Of a stretch of DNA of 64,000 nucleotides, positions 33,082-43,862 are shown piece after piece; the first letter of the stretch is position 1; every line of letters starts with the position of its first letter. Made by a program: the position numbers and the translations under genes. Source of the stretch: Marvania coccoides (Eukaryota; Chlorophyta; Trebouxiophyceae; Chlorellales; Chlorellaceae); contig OY978103.1 in NCBI GenBank assembly GCA_963854735.1, positions 496,001 to 560,000 of the forward strand, written 5' to 3'. Below the pieces are notes generated by a model, which was not told where the DNA came from, ran no database searches, and saw nothing but the letters and a program-made list of their open reading frames with translations.

Positions 33082-34083
33082 TCAAGACCCTCTCCGCCTA
33101 TCACCTCTCCTCCCGCTCCCGCTTCCACTCCCAGCCCCACCTGCTGCTCCTTTTGCACCCAAAACCATCCCTTCATGCAAAATCCCAATCCGCAGCTTCT
33201 CCTCCAGCCGGGGGGCATATCGCTGCATGCACAGCAACGCAGCCTGCAGCCTCGCCTGCACCCCCCTCTCCAGCCTGACGCCCAGCTGTTGCATGTCTTC
33301 AGGGTGCCGCTGCCACACTGCCAGCAGCGCCTTCTCCAGATTTGGGCAAGGCTTGGGAATCTTTTCATAATTCCTGTACCCCGCTGCCACCAGAGTCGGC
33401 CCGCCGCTGTAGACAGACGATTTCAGCCTCGTGTCCCACTCAAAGTCTCCCCCTCGATCAATCAGCAGCCCTGCAATGTCCACGTAGCCATTTTCGCCGG
33501 AATAAAACAAAGCCGACCGCCCCAGCAAATCCCGGCTTTCAACGCTGGCGCCGGCCCGCAACAGCAGCTTGACGATAGCCGTGTGACCGAACCGCGCCGC
33601 CAGGATGAGGGGGGTGTTTTTGTACTCGTCTCGAGCGTCCACAGTGGCACCACCGGCGGGTTCAGTTGTCCCGCTAAAAATGAGGCGCGCGACCACCGCT
33701 GTGTGCCCTTTCAGCGCGGAATAATGCAAGGCGGCCATGCCAAAGTCGTCAACAGCGTCCACCTCCACCCCTGCCGCGAGCAGCACGTCGGTCACGGCTG
33801 CGTGGCCCTCTGCAGCGGAAATTTGCAGCGCCGTGAAGTTTCGCATGCCGCTGGTCCTCAGTTCTCTGTCGGCGCCCGCAAGCAACAGGCGGGTGACTAC
33901 AGCGGAGTGTCCACCCTCGGCGGCGAGGTGTAGAGCGCAGCGCTTGGCCCCAGCGGTCATTGAGATTGAGTCCACGTCGACGGTGCCAGAGCTGAGCATT
34001 TGGCTTGTTTTCGCCAAGTCTCCAGCCTTAGCTGCAGCGTGGAACGCTGTAATGGTTTCAACAACGCTGGATTGCGCTTGCAT
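33082..34083 (-). CDS. Ankyrin-repeat protein with conserved C-terminal module
   Basis: A single-exon gene of 333 residues. Five to six ankyrin repeats occupy residues 10-230, with clear consensus pieces: Ala-Leu-His-Leu-Ala-Ala-Glu-Gly-Gly-His, Ala-Leu-Gln-Ile-Ser-Ala-Ala-Glu-Gly-His, Ala-Leu-His-Tyr-Ser-Ala-Leu-Lys-Gly-His and Thr-Pro-Leu-Ile-Leu-Ala-Ala-Arg-Phe-Gly-His. The C-terminal part starts at a Cys-Pro-Asn-Leu-Glu-Lys-Ala-Leu-Leu-Ala-Val-Trp block and runs through about 50 residues. The same arrangement occurs in the decayed locus at 41400-42020, so this is a family-specific module after the repeats. The tail is Gly/Arg/Ser-rich. Function beyond protein binding is unknown. Confidence 0.85.
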   Translation of the reverse strand: MQAQSSVVETITAFHAAAKAGDLAKTSQMLSSGTVDVDSISMTAGAKRCALHLAAEGGHSAVVTRLLLAGADRELRTSGMRNFTALQISAAEGHAAVTDVLLAAGVEVDAVDDFGMAALHYSALKGHTAVVARLIFSGTTEPAGGATVDARDEYKNTPLILAARFGHTAIVKLLLRAGASVESRDLLGRSALFYSGENGYVDIAGLLIDRGGDFEWDTRLKSSVYSGGPTLVAAGYRNYEKIPKPCPNLEKALLAVWQRHPEDMQQLGVRLERGVQARLQAALLCMQRYAPRLEEKLRIGILHEGMVLGAKGAAGGAGSGSGSGRRGDRRRGS

Positions 34084-34595
34084 GTCGCAAAGTAGAGCTA
34101 TAATTCAAATATTTTATATTTAAATTTCACTGATACTATAATTTATCGAATGAGGCTCTTTTATCGTCCATGCTGCGGCATTTTGTGTTGTGAATATAAA
34201 ATTAAAATTAAATTAAAAGCATCATAGGCAAGCTCTTTTGGCCTTTGGTTTGAAACTCCGAAAATAGAAGAGAGATCTAGAGCCTTAGACCCTTGCCACA
34301 GAAAATCCGGGTCGAGAGTGGGCGCAAGAGAAAAGAAACATTTGCTACCATAAAAAAACAGCTCAAAACTAAACGGCGTTCTTAACGACATTTCTTTGTT
34401 TTTTTCCCTTAAGTAACAATTAATTTAGCCGCTATTTGAGCCTGTTTAGCTATTTTTAATAAATTGTTAGACACCACAGCGGTGCTTATATACACGATAG
34501 TGCTTGAGATATAGCTCAAGTCATTCACTGTTCATTTTTTTTTTCAAATCGAATTTTTCATTGGGCAGCAGGAGGGGCGCCTTTCCCTCCCTTAA
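34084..34595. other. Divergent upstream region
   Basis: About 510 AT-rich bases between an ankyrin gene (minus) and the RNF123-like gene (plus). It should contain both promoters; no specific element could be named. Confidence 0.4.
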
Positions 34596-37500
34596 ATGGG
34601 ACTAAAATCGTTTTCCCCTTCCTCCAGCTCCGGTCTGGCCGCGCTGCTGACCCCCACCAAGGTCACCGATGGAATGTTGATCTCAAACTCCCTGCAGCCC
34701 GAGCACCGTGACCCGCTGTCTGCGGTGGCCTACATTCTCGACGAACCGGACGTGGCGGGGCTTGCGGGGATCTGCGCCGGGCTGTCGCTCGACTTCGATG
34801 CGGTGAGCTCTGCACTAGAGGGCCGCTTGGCAGTAGTAGCAGTAGAGGCAGCAGATGTCCCTCCGCCGCTCGAAAGCGCCTTCTCCGGGCGCGTGGGGCC
34901 ACTCGACGTCACCATGCTCGAGGTTCGGGGCTCCTGCACCATCAACAACGGCGCCATTCTCAGCAGGCAAGCAGCAGGTTTTCTTTTCGATGTATTGCCC
35001 ATCAACGGGAGTCTACTAAGTTCACTGGTTTTTAATTCGTTCAACTGAATGGATTATGTTCGTAACGACTCAACCCCATTGCTAAAGCCAGCTCCATGCA
35101 CATATTCACCCCTAATAAACTACTCTCTCCTGCCGCGCGAATTATCAACTAAACTTTTTGTTCTTCCCTTCACCAATAATTTGTCTTGCAGGGCCAACTT
35201 CAGCAGCGTGCGCGCCAACGTGGCGGTCCACAAGGGACGCTGGATGTACGAGGTGCAGCTGGGCAGCTCGGGCATCCTCCAGATTGGCTGGACTGCCCCC
35301 AGCGCTCGGTTTACGGCAGAAGAGGGCGTCGGCGACAGCGCCCACAGCTACGCCTACGACGGCAAGCGCCAGCGCAAGTGGAACGTCGCCGCCGCGCCCT
35401 ACGGCGACCGCTGGACAGCCGGTGACGTAATCTCCTGCGCCATTGACATGGATGCCGGTACAATCAGCTACTGGCGCAACGGCAAAGCGCTGGGGGTGGC
35501 GTTTCGCCACTTAAGGCGGCGGGTGACGGGCGCGGCGTACCTGGCGGGCATTTCCTTGAGCTACGCCGAGCGGTGCGAGGTGAATTTTGGGGAGCGGCCG
35601 TTTGCGTATCCGCAAGAAGGATACCAGCCGCTGCAGGCGCCGCCTCCGCCGACAGAGCTCGCTGCCGCCAATTATCTGACGGGTTGCTGGGAGCGCTTGG
35701 TCGAGGTGTCGCTCAGGAAGTCCCTCCATCAGCCGGAATCCCCAGAAACGGCTGCTGCAGCGGCCGCTGCTGCCGCCGCCGTTTCAACAGCTTTCACAGA
35801 AGAAGGGAACGCCCCTGCCCTTCCTCCCTCTTCCTCTGCAAACACAACACACGCAGGTCCCTTGCTGTCCACAGCCGCAGCTGCGGCGGAGGGAGGCGGC
35901 GCAGGGCAGCCAACACCAGCGGCAGGTTCTTTGCAGCATCCCACCCCGCCGCTTTCACATCCATGGGCTGCTGAGGACATCGCAGGTCTGCGGTCTCACC
36001 GGCTGGAAGACGCCAACGACGTGACATCCTCTCCCGAGGCCACTGCAGCCTCCCCGCTGCGCGTCGCAGGCCCTCTGTCTGACATTGAAGCGGTGCTGCT
36101 GGCGGCGGTATTGGCGCCGTACTGCCGGGCGCTGTGCACGCGGGAGTACCTCGCCGAGTCCACCCTGCTGCAGCTGTTGCAGGAGCTGCTGGACTGGGCG
36201 GAGGACGCGGCGTTTGACCGCCTGCTGCGCCTGCTGTGCGCTGCGTTAGAGCCCCACGAGCTGGCCCTGCTGGCGGGAGTTTTGGCGGCCAGCCTGGGGC
36301 GCAAGATACGCGCGTGCGAGTGGGAGAAAGAGGCCCTCCCCGACTCCAGCGCGCGCTTTCACCTGGCGGTGTGGGCGCGCTGCATGCGGCACGAGCAGTG
36401 GGCGACGGCTTGGCTGTCTCGGCCGAGCTGGTGCGAGGAGTTGGAGGGGTTGCTGGCGGTGCGGCAGGTCCCCGCTGACGACCTGACCCTGGTGCTGCCG
36501 AATCTGCAGTGGGAGGAGGGCGCGGAGTACTCAGCAGTGCTGGCTGGTTCCACCGGCGGCGGCGAGTTTGCGGCCGACGTCGAGGCGCTGGCAGCAGGCT
36601 TCCGCGCGGTGGAGGAGGTTCAGACGGAGGTGCTGGCGGCACTGTGCTGCGCGCAGGACTCCGCCGCAGCTTTGAGCCTGCCTGAAGGCGCTGTGGATCC
36701 GTTTGCTGGGGCAGAGCCGCCGCCGGCGCTTGCTCACTTTTTGGGGTGGCTGGTGCGCAAGAACCAAGGCGCGGGGCGCAACGTGCCGCCCCCGGGACTG
36801 ACGCCGCGCCCAGTGATGGCTTCCACCTTCTTTTCCATGCTGCGCCTGCTGCGTCCGTGGTTTGATGCTGTGCACATCTGCGGCGCTGCGTTAACAGCCT
36901 CAGCGGCGTCATTCTACCGGGGGTGGGGCGGCGACGAGGTCGGCGCGAGCCTCACGCGACTAGGGGGCACGCTGTCGCACCTCCTCAAGGAACAGCCTCC
37001 TCACACTGCCAACACCACTACCGAGGTGTTACACATCCCCGCTGCAGCTCCCCGCACTCCCTGGCTCGCCGAATGGCCCGACGCAGCTGTAGAAATCCCT
37101 CTCCAGACTCCTTCAACCCCCGAATCCCCTCTTCCAGACGCAGATTCCGCCTCAAATTCGACTCCTTTGGGGGCGATAGCAGGCCTGGAGTTGGACACTC
37201 CCCACGCGTGGCACTGGTGGCTGATAAACGAGCTGCTGACGGTGTACAACTTTGGGGTGGCTGCCCTAGTCCGCCTGGGTTTCACTCACCTCAATACCCT
37301 GGAGCAGGCGCTTTCTTCCTTGCACCAAATGTCGGAGCGGATGCACGAAGAAAGAACGCCGGCGGGGCGGGAGCTGCTGCGGCTGAGCATCGCCGAGTGC
37401 AAGAAGACGGTGGCGGACTCGTTGCGGCAGTACGCGTGGCACTCGGCGTGGCTGCTGCCGGGGTGGAAGCAAGAAATCTCGCTGGCGATGGCTGCGGTGA

Positions 37501-39801
37501 TTGCGAGGGTGCTAACGCACGTGGCAGCGCTGGAGGGACCCCTGCTGGGCTACGTGCCGGAGCTTTACCTGGAGGGCCTGCTCGACCTGGCGAGTTATTA
37601 ATTTAATAATGCCATTGTATGCCATTTCCCCCATTAAATGGAAAATTTTAATCTCTCTGTCTATCATATATTTTTGTTTTACCTCTTTTCTCCTCCCCCT
37701 TTGCAGATGCACTCCTCCCGCCGCTGCGAAGGCCGCATCTGGAAGGCCGCCCCCGAGATGGACGCCTTCGGCCTTGGCACCGCCCTCTCTTTAATCATCA
37801 CCCTCACAGACGATACCCGAATTGTCAACCCGGAGGCCCGCAGCATGCTGCTGCAGACGCTGTGGGCATGCCTCAGCGAAGATGAGTGCCTGGGGTTGAT
37901 GGCGGCCAACACAGACGCGCAGCGCCACCTGCTGCCTGCGCTTATTCACCTTTTGGGGGATCAGCGGTCGTGGGTGCAGGCAGCCAATGCGCTAGGGCTG
38001 CTGGTGCAGGGCACGGGAATGGGACACCTGTTGATCCACCCCGCCCCGCCCGATGCAGAAGCGGCGCTGGTCGTGGAGGTAAGACAGCAATACTGCGTAT
38101 TTTCCCCTCATCGAAGAATTGTTTTTTTTTGGTAATACTTTTATTCGCATTTAAATCAAGTTTTAACGCTGATTCTGAATGCTGACCCCCACCCCCCCCC
38201 TCCTTTCAGGCGGAGAAGGCTGCGGCTGAGGCTGCGAGGGCAAAGGAGCAGATCAGGGGGTGGTTGGGCCCTGCTTTGCGCGCTGACCACTCTCTCTCTT
38301 CCCGATTCTTCAACTCGCTATTTGATCACGTTAACTGGGCGGTCACCGAGCTGGTCGTGGTGCTGGAGGAGCTGGATGCGCTGGGGTCATCGGAGCAACG
38401 AGGAGCGGCGCAGCTGCACCGTCGAGGCGTCGCCACCGCAGGCAAGCTTCTAATGCATTATTTTTTTCGTTTAAATCGTCATTATTATTACTTAATTTGA
38501 TATTTGATGGTTAAACTGATTGTTTTAAAGCCATTCTACTCCTAAACTTCTAATAGTTAAATTTTTCTTCTGATAATTATTTTGCAAGTGGTTTTTATCG
38601 ATGTTTTCCCGTCCTTTTACTCTGCGCAGACCTCTGCATGGTGTTGCTGCGGCTGCAGGAGCTGGCGTGCGACGTCGTGCCTGAGCAAATTCTGGGCAAA
38701 GGCCGCAGCATGAACGCCACGCGCTTGGCTGAGATTGTCGCCTTTGGTCTGCGCCAGCTGGCGCCAGCTGGAAAGCTCGATGAAATTCTGAAGCGCAAAG
38801 GCGTGGCCCCTGCGCGCAACCGCCCCGTCTACGACCGCAGGCAAGCCAGAACCTCATATTCACTTTTCCCATTATTCATTTAATTCAATCAATAATATGT
38901 GAAATCAAACAAAGGCATGCAACAAATTGTTTAACTTGACTTCCTGTTTATTGGCAATGCAGGCTGCGCTCGACCCTCGCTCTGGAGCTGCTGTGCGCCT
39001 ACTTGGGCGCCATTCACTCCCTGGAGCTCCATTATTCTGACAAAATCTCGACGATTCCGGCAGACCCCCAGCTGGCCCACTCCTCGCTCGTCCCGGCGCT
39101 GCTGCAGCAGGGCCTCCCTTCGGACACGTTTGAGCATGCCGTGGACGCGGTGGCGACTGAGCTGGATTACGATAAAGTGACGGCATCGGCGATGGCTTCG
39201 GCCGCTGCCTCCCAGGGTCTCAGGCCCGAAGGGGATGATGTAAGCCGGTACAGGCTGTACGATGAGCCTCCCATAGACATTTGGGACGAGTTGTACGACA
39301 TTTCGCAGGCGCTGGAGGAGGGAGGCAGTGGCGGGGAGGGCGACAGCGACGGCAGCAGTGCAGAGGGCGAAGAAGAGCCACCTGCCGAGCTTTTGGACCC
39401 CATCATGCAGACTATTATGGAAGACCCCGTGGTACGTCATTTATTAATGCGTTTCTGCTTTCAAAATGAGTCTCTACAGGTAGAATATTGTAGGCCATTC
39501 AAATTTATTTATATATTTATTTTTATTTTCCTGCCTACAGGTACTGCCCAACTCTGGGGTCACTGTGGATCGCTCCACCATCGAGCGCCACCTGCTGTCG
39601 TCCGCCACCGACCCCTTTTCGAGGGCGCCGCTCAAGCTGGAGGAGGTTCGGAGGGACGTTGCGCTGCTGGCGCGCATCGAAGCGTGGGAGGCCGCAAAGA
39701 AACAGAGAAAATACGAGATGGGAGAAGAGGAGGAGGAGGAGGAGGAGGATTGGAGCGAGGGAGAGTGGGAAACTGACGACGGAGAGGACGAGGAGCAGTG
39801 A
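34596..39801 (+). CDS. RNF123/KPC1-like SPRY ubiquitin ligase ending in a U-box
   Basis: Seven exons: 34596-34966, 35192-37589, 37707-38078, 38210-38441, 38630-38840, 38963-39431 and 39541-39801; 1437 residues. Introns 1, 2, 4 and 5 begin with GC; introns 3 and 6 begin with GT. The SPRY domain (about 124-260) closely follows the RNF123/RKP pattern: Asn-Phe-Ser-Ser-Val-Arg-Ala-Asn-Val, Lys-Gly-Arg-Trp-Met-Tyr-Glu-Val and Tyr-Ala-Tyr-Asp-Gly-Lys. A long helical region follows, then Tyr-Val-Pro-Glu-Leu-Tyr-Leu-Glu-Gly-Leu. The C-terminus (about 1334-1405) has no RING cysteines. It reads as a UFD2-type U-box: Asp-Pro-Ile-Met-x-Thr-Ile-Met-Glu-Asp-Pro-Val-Val-Leu-Pro, Asp-Arg-Ser-Thr-Ile-Glu-Arg-His-Leu-Leu and Thr-Asp-Pro-Phe-x-Arg. 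It ends in an acidic Glu run. In RNF123 and plant RKP the C-terminal domain is a RING. Confidence 0.85.
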
Positions 39802-40182
39802 TCAGCTGTCTTCGGGGTTTATAATCTTAAGCGTAAAACTTGGAAACGAGAGAGAGCGCGTGAGGGAGGGGAAGAGGGAGAGGCATTGCCGCGGGGTAAT
39901 TTGATTGCTGACTAGAGCGTTTTATTTGTATAAAGATACATGTACACAGGGCATTACTCGGCAGCTGCAGCGTGCGCTTACCGACGTTTCTTTTCCTTTT
40001 TCTTTCTTTCTTTCTTTCTGTAGTTTGAATTCATTTGATGAGCGGGTATACCATACCACAGTTGTTCTACGCTGCTAAGTAATACGAATGAATAATAAAT
40101 AAATAAATAAATAAGTACTCGCAAAGAGTGAAGTGGAATCGGAAAAAAACAAATCATTAAATCAAGTGCTGCAATTTTTTGT
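39802..40182. other. Convergent 3' flanks with small microsatellites
   Basis: Between the RNF123-like gene and the YkvA-like gene. Contains a CTTT-type run at about 39998-40018 and a run of AAAT/ATAA units at about 40093-40114. No gene seen. Confidence 0.5.
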
Positions 40183-40955
40183 TCACGGCTCTTCAGCCAG
40201 CAGAGGCTCCTCAGCAGAAGCCGCCACTGCTTCTCGCCTGCGCCTCTCAGAGCGGATCTGCAGCGTAGCCCAGATTGCTTCACCCGTGGTTGCAATGAAA
40301 ACTGTGCCTCCTACAATCCACCATTTGAAGGGCATAACCGCCGAAGAGCCAAAATGAATGACCAGCAGCCACGCGATCCAAGCGAAAGTGGCGTTCCAGA
40401 TGAGGAGGAACAGACAGGCTGCCACCCAGTTGCTGGCCAGGCGTAGCGGCTCTGCTGCCGCTCTCTGCCGAGCTGCCTCCATCACGCCGGGAGGAATGAG
40501 GAACACCGCCAGCAGGAGGAGCCCTGAAACAGCACACACAAAAAAAGGCGTTAGTGGCAGGCGTTTGAAAGAACCTTGAAAAATGTTCAAGGCATATTTT
40601 ATGAGCATTTCTTGGAAACCTGTAAACCGGTATTTTTATTGCCCGTAAGAGTTTACAGGTTTACATTATTAAAGGGCGGGAGAAGAGGAAAACAATGGTT
40701 TCCAAACTTGCCTGGGAGCACAATAAGGTCGTCCAGGAGGCCCAAGATGGGGATGAAGTCAGGGATGAGATCCAGCGGGGAAAGCGCGTAGCCGATGGCG
40801 ATAATGGAGATGAGGCGAGGCAGCCAGCCAACTTCAGGCGAGCCGAGGGCATAATATACAGCCAGCACCTCCCTCTTCAGTTTTTTCACGCTGTTCTTGA
40901 AGCGCTGGTACCAGCCAGGAGATGGCTGGTCTTGTGCTGCTGCTGCATCGGCCAT
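40183..40955 (-). CDS. YkvA-type (DUF1232) membrane protein
   Basis: Two exons, 40955-40712 and 40523-40183, 194 residues. The YkvA/DUF1232 core is clear: Tyr-Ala-Leu-Ser-Pro-Leu-Asp-Leu-Ile-Pro-Asp-Phe-Ile-Pro-Ile-Leu-Gly-Leu-Leu-Asp-Asp-Leu, continuing across the splice into Ile-Pro-Pro-Gly-Val-Met-Glu-Ala-Ala-Arg. The intron (40711-40524) is GC-AG (AG|GCAAGT); the alternative GT would break the domain and lose the hydrophobic segment. Two further hydrophobic spans follow the domain, one with Trp-Trp-Ile-Val-Gly-Gly. A predicted membrane protein; biochemical function of the family is unknown. The ATG at 40955 is the first true in-frame ATG. Confidence 0.82.
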
Positions 40956-41399
40956 TCTTTGAATACGTGTCAAAACCTCGATTTGTTGATTTAAAAAATA
41001 TATAATAATAATAATAAACGATGAACAAACTACTGTCTCAGCAGGGATGCAGAACAGTTTGGTTGTAGAGAATAATTAATTGATTGAAATAGGGCAAGCA
41101 GCGTACAAGGCAAAATAGAAAGGGTTGACCGCCGCAGCCACCTCTGAGGAGCACGTCTGTGCTGACAGCCAAATGCTCGAAGCTGAAAGGCTCCTTAGCA
41201 TCGCAGCCTTACTTCAAGAGAGATATCATGGCGAATTAGGGTCAAATTATCATGTTTTACCACCAACTGCTACAAATGAGGGGCCTGATTTTTTCATCCC
41301 TAAAAACGCATCATCTTGTCAATTTTCATATAAAACAAACCATAAACACAATCTGGTCAAATCACCGTCCCTCCGCCTGCCCTCCGTCGCTCATCCACC
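40956..41399. other. Upstream of YkvA-like gene; possible ankyrin debris
   Basis: AT-rich promoter region. At about 41125-41250 a plus-strand frame reads Leu-Thr-Ala-Ala-Ala-Thr-Ser-Glu-Glu-His and is reminiscent of ankyrin-gene coding sequence, but too short to call. Confidence 0.3.
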
Positions 41400-42022
41400 C
41401 CAATCCACCAAAAATCCGTGAGGTCTCGACGCCAACGCGACCACTGCTGCTCCCTGTTTGGGGCCTCCCAGGAGGGGGGCAGTCGCACTTCGCTGCACGC
41501 CGCTGCGTGGGATGCATCTGAGTGGGCGGTGCCGCTGTTGATGGAGTACGGCGGGACGTCAACGCGCATGATTCTCACTGGGAACCCCTCTCCTGCAATC
41601 CACTCATCACAGACCCGCGCGTGGCGAATAATTGAAGCTGCACACCACTGAAAAAGGCGGTTCTTCTCATCAGAGAAACTCTTCGGGGGAGAAAACCCTG
41701 AACACGACTGCAGTAGGAGCAGCGCTAACCCTGCCACCAACGCGGACTTGCAGAGCCTGGCCTCGCTCATCGTGCCGCTGGTGGCGGCTGGATACTGCGA
41801 CTGTACTGTGGTGCCCCAGAACTGCCCGGGGCTGGAGCGGGCGCTGCAGTCGGTGTGGAGGGCAGCGCCGGGCAAGCTGCCGCAGCTCTTTGCGAGGCTG
41901 GAGCCCTCGAAAAAAGAGGTGGTGTGCACCATTTTGTGCGTCCTGCATCGCTGGCTGCCCAGCCACCTCCCAAAGGAGGTGCGCATACAAATTTTGGGAG
42001 ACGCACTGATGGACACACCCCC
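41400..42022 (+). pseudogene. Decayed ankyrin-family gene
   Basis: One frame contains an ankyrin-like stretch (Thr-Ser-Leu-His-Ala-Ala-Ala-Trp-Asp-Ala, then Pro-Leu-Leu-Met-Glu-Tyr-Gly-Gly). It is interrupted by a single in-frame TGA at 41649-41651, and continues with Leu-Ala-Ser-Leu-Ile-Val-Pro-Leu-Val-Ala-Ala-Gly-Tyr, Asn-Cys-Pro-Gly-Leu-Glu-Arg-Ala-Leu-Gln-Ser-Val-Trp and a Glu-Val-Arg-Ile-Gln-Ile-Leu-Gly tail. The second half aligns with the C-terminal module of the intact protein at 33082-34083. There is no credible ATG or upstream repeat set. The TGA follows His-His and precedes Lys-Arg-Arg, where TGG (Trp) would be an easy ancestor. Alternatively an unseen intron removes the TGA. Confidence 0.6.
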
Positions 42023-42216
42023 CGGTTGGAGCCGGTGGCACAAATTTTGGTTTTGGGTTCATTTTGCACTTTGTGCACTATATGTGTGTGCGTGTGTGTG
42101 TGTAGCTCACATGCTTATAGAAGATTTTGCACGTAGGATCTTACCTGGCACCCACCCAGCACATGCCCCCTCTGTGCAGCACCGTGCCCACTCCTCGAGT
42201 TGCACATCCTCCACAG

Positions 42217-42367
42217 TTGCACTGCCCTCCACCAAGAACGCGCGCCAGCGCTCGCGGTGGTGACCGCGGCGCCCACGGCGAGGGACCTGCTCCAGCTGGA
42301 GGCGGCAGACCTTTACCTTGTGGCGGCCCTGGTGAGGGCGCACTCTGAGCGCGTGGCAGCGGCGTGA
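42217..42367 (+). other. Orphan exon-like fragment
   Basis: After a CCTCCACAG acceptor-like site the frame runs to a TGA at 42365-42367 and reads like a helical protein end: Ala-Arg-Asp-Leu-Leu-Gln-Leu-Glu-Ala-Ala-Asp-Leu-Tyr-Leu-Val. The rhythm recalls the end of BTB-type or ankyrin-associated helices. It may be the last exon of the decayed ankyrin gene just upstream; no in-phase donor was found. Confidence 0.35.
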
Positions 42368-43200
42368 TGGGGGAGGCATGAGAGGAGCCCGAGATGGTAC
42401 GAGGACGCCCAAGACTTTGATGATGGTGGAGGCGGCGCCGGGCTACATTTTTAGATCTTTTTGGTTTCTGGTTTATTGTTTGTATTTGGTTCTGTCTCTA
42501 TTTAATTTGTTCATTTCCCTTTTCGATTGTCTATCTTGCTGCACCTGCTTGCCTCGGTACACGCTCTTGCATACGACTTTGGATGCATCACTTCCCACAC
42601 AGCCAGGGTTGAGTGACCACTGTAGAAGAGAGGGGTGCTGGGGCGTCCCGGCATTGCCCAAGCGTGTACCTTGACCGGACGGTTCGCGTTCTCGCCGTCC
42701 GGAGCGTCCTGCATGCCTTGCATTACTGCATGCACCCGTGCCTGTTTTTGCACATGTATTTTGCTCTGCACCTGTTTTCGGTGTCGGTCAAGCCGTCGGG
42801 GACTCGGGGGCAGGGGCCAGAGCCCAGAACTGAGGTAGATCCGACGGATGGAAGGGGGGCTCTGCCTTACTGTGTCGGGGTTTGTGGCACGTCGACTTGC
42901 GGTTCTCTATAGGGGTAACCTCGGTAGCAGACGTCAAACCATCTGTACAACCTTGAAACCTTGAATTCTCGTTGTTGTGTTGTTTCATTCCTTTGCTTTT
43001 AAACGTGAAGTCAACAGATAAAAATAAAGAAACAATGCTTGGAATTCAATGCTGTCTCAAAATCAATCGTTGCAGGTCATATATTGAAAACGAAAAACAT
43101 ACACACACAAACGCTGCTACAGAAATGATAACGTCAAACAAATTGAACCACCTTGAACAATCCAAAAATTCAATGCAGTGCTCCATGAATAATGAGCTGC
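42368..43200. other. Unassigned 830-base stretch
   Basis: Mixed composition with T-rich and GC-rich parts and several short frames but no protein signature. The end near 42930-42980 has CCTTGAAACCTTGAATTCTCG, which could be the 3' end of an inserted element, but I see no coding remnant, terminal repeat or target duplication to support that. Confidence 0.35.
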
Positions 43201-43862
43201 TTAGAGGAGGACCTCTCCGACGGCGTGGATGATACCGTTGGTGACCTTGATGTCCTTCTTCTTAAGGGTCACACCGTTGACCTTGGGGCCAGCAGTGGAA
43301 GCCGTGAGGGGCTTGCCACCAAGGGTAGGGATGTCGCCACCCTCAGTGAAGGATGCAGAGGTGATCTCACCAGAGCAGACGTGGTTCTTGAGGATCTCAG
43401 CGAGGTTGGGGATGTTCTGGAGCTCAAGCTTGGTGACGCCGAGCTTCTTGGCGGCAGCAGCGAACGCATCATCGTCAGGGGCGAAGATAGTAAACTTGGA
43501 GTTGGCGTCGGTGAGGGTCTTGTCAAGGCCAGCCTTGGCGATAAGAGAGCCGAGGATCATGTAGTTGGCGTTCTTGGCAATAGTGCCGTAAACAGACCTG
43601 TAATGACACGAAGTGCATGGTTTATTGAATACTGGGGAGACTTTCAGGTGTGGTTGAATCACTACTACTACTACTCTGATTCAGTGCAACAGGTGGTTCC
43701 TTACCTGTCGAAAACGGCACCGCCCTCTTCGCCACCTTTACCTGGGTGAGCAGATCTGATGACAAGAGCACGACGGACGCTCATAGAGCGTGCACGGGGG
43801 GCAGAGAATGCCACAGGCTGGGCCCGGATAGATGCCTTGCTGCTGACCATTTTGCACGCCAT
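43201..43862 (-). CDS. Fasciclin (FAS1) domain protein with transit peptide
   Basis: Two exons, 43862-43705 and 43597-43201, GT-AG, 184 residues. FAS1 domains mediate adhesion or carbohydrate/protein contact; small single-domain algal members also occur in plastids. Residues 1-45 are rich in Ser, Ala, Arg and Val with no acidic residues, like a chloroplast transit peptide. The single FAS1 domain follows, with H1-like Thr-Ile-Phe-Ala-Pro-Asp-Asp-Asp-Ala-Phe, Leu-Lys-Asn-His-Val and Asn-Gly-Ile-Ile-His-Ala-Val-Gly-Glu-Val-Leu. Codon choice is strongly biased (AAG for Lys, CTC/CTT for Leu, GCC, GGT/GGC), unlike neighbouring genes, suggesting high expression. It sits intact within a debris-rich stretch. 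Confidence 0.88.

Noticed and set aside
35794..36912. A 372-codon minus-strand frame inside RNF123-like exon 2
   Set aside because: Pro/Arg/Ala-rich shadow of a conserved plus-strand exon.
42368..42990. LINE or other retrotransposon 3' end
   Set aside because: Only a suggestive terminal string; no reverse-transcriptase fragment, tail or target duplication.
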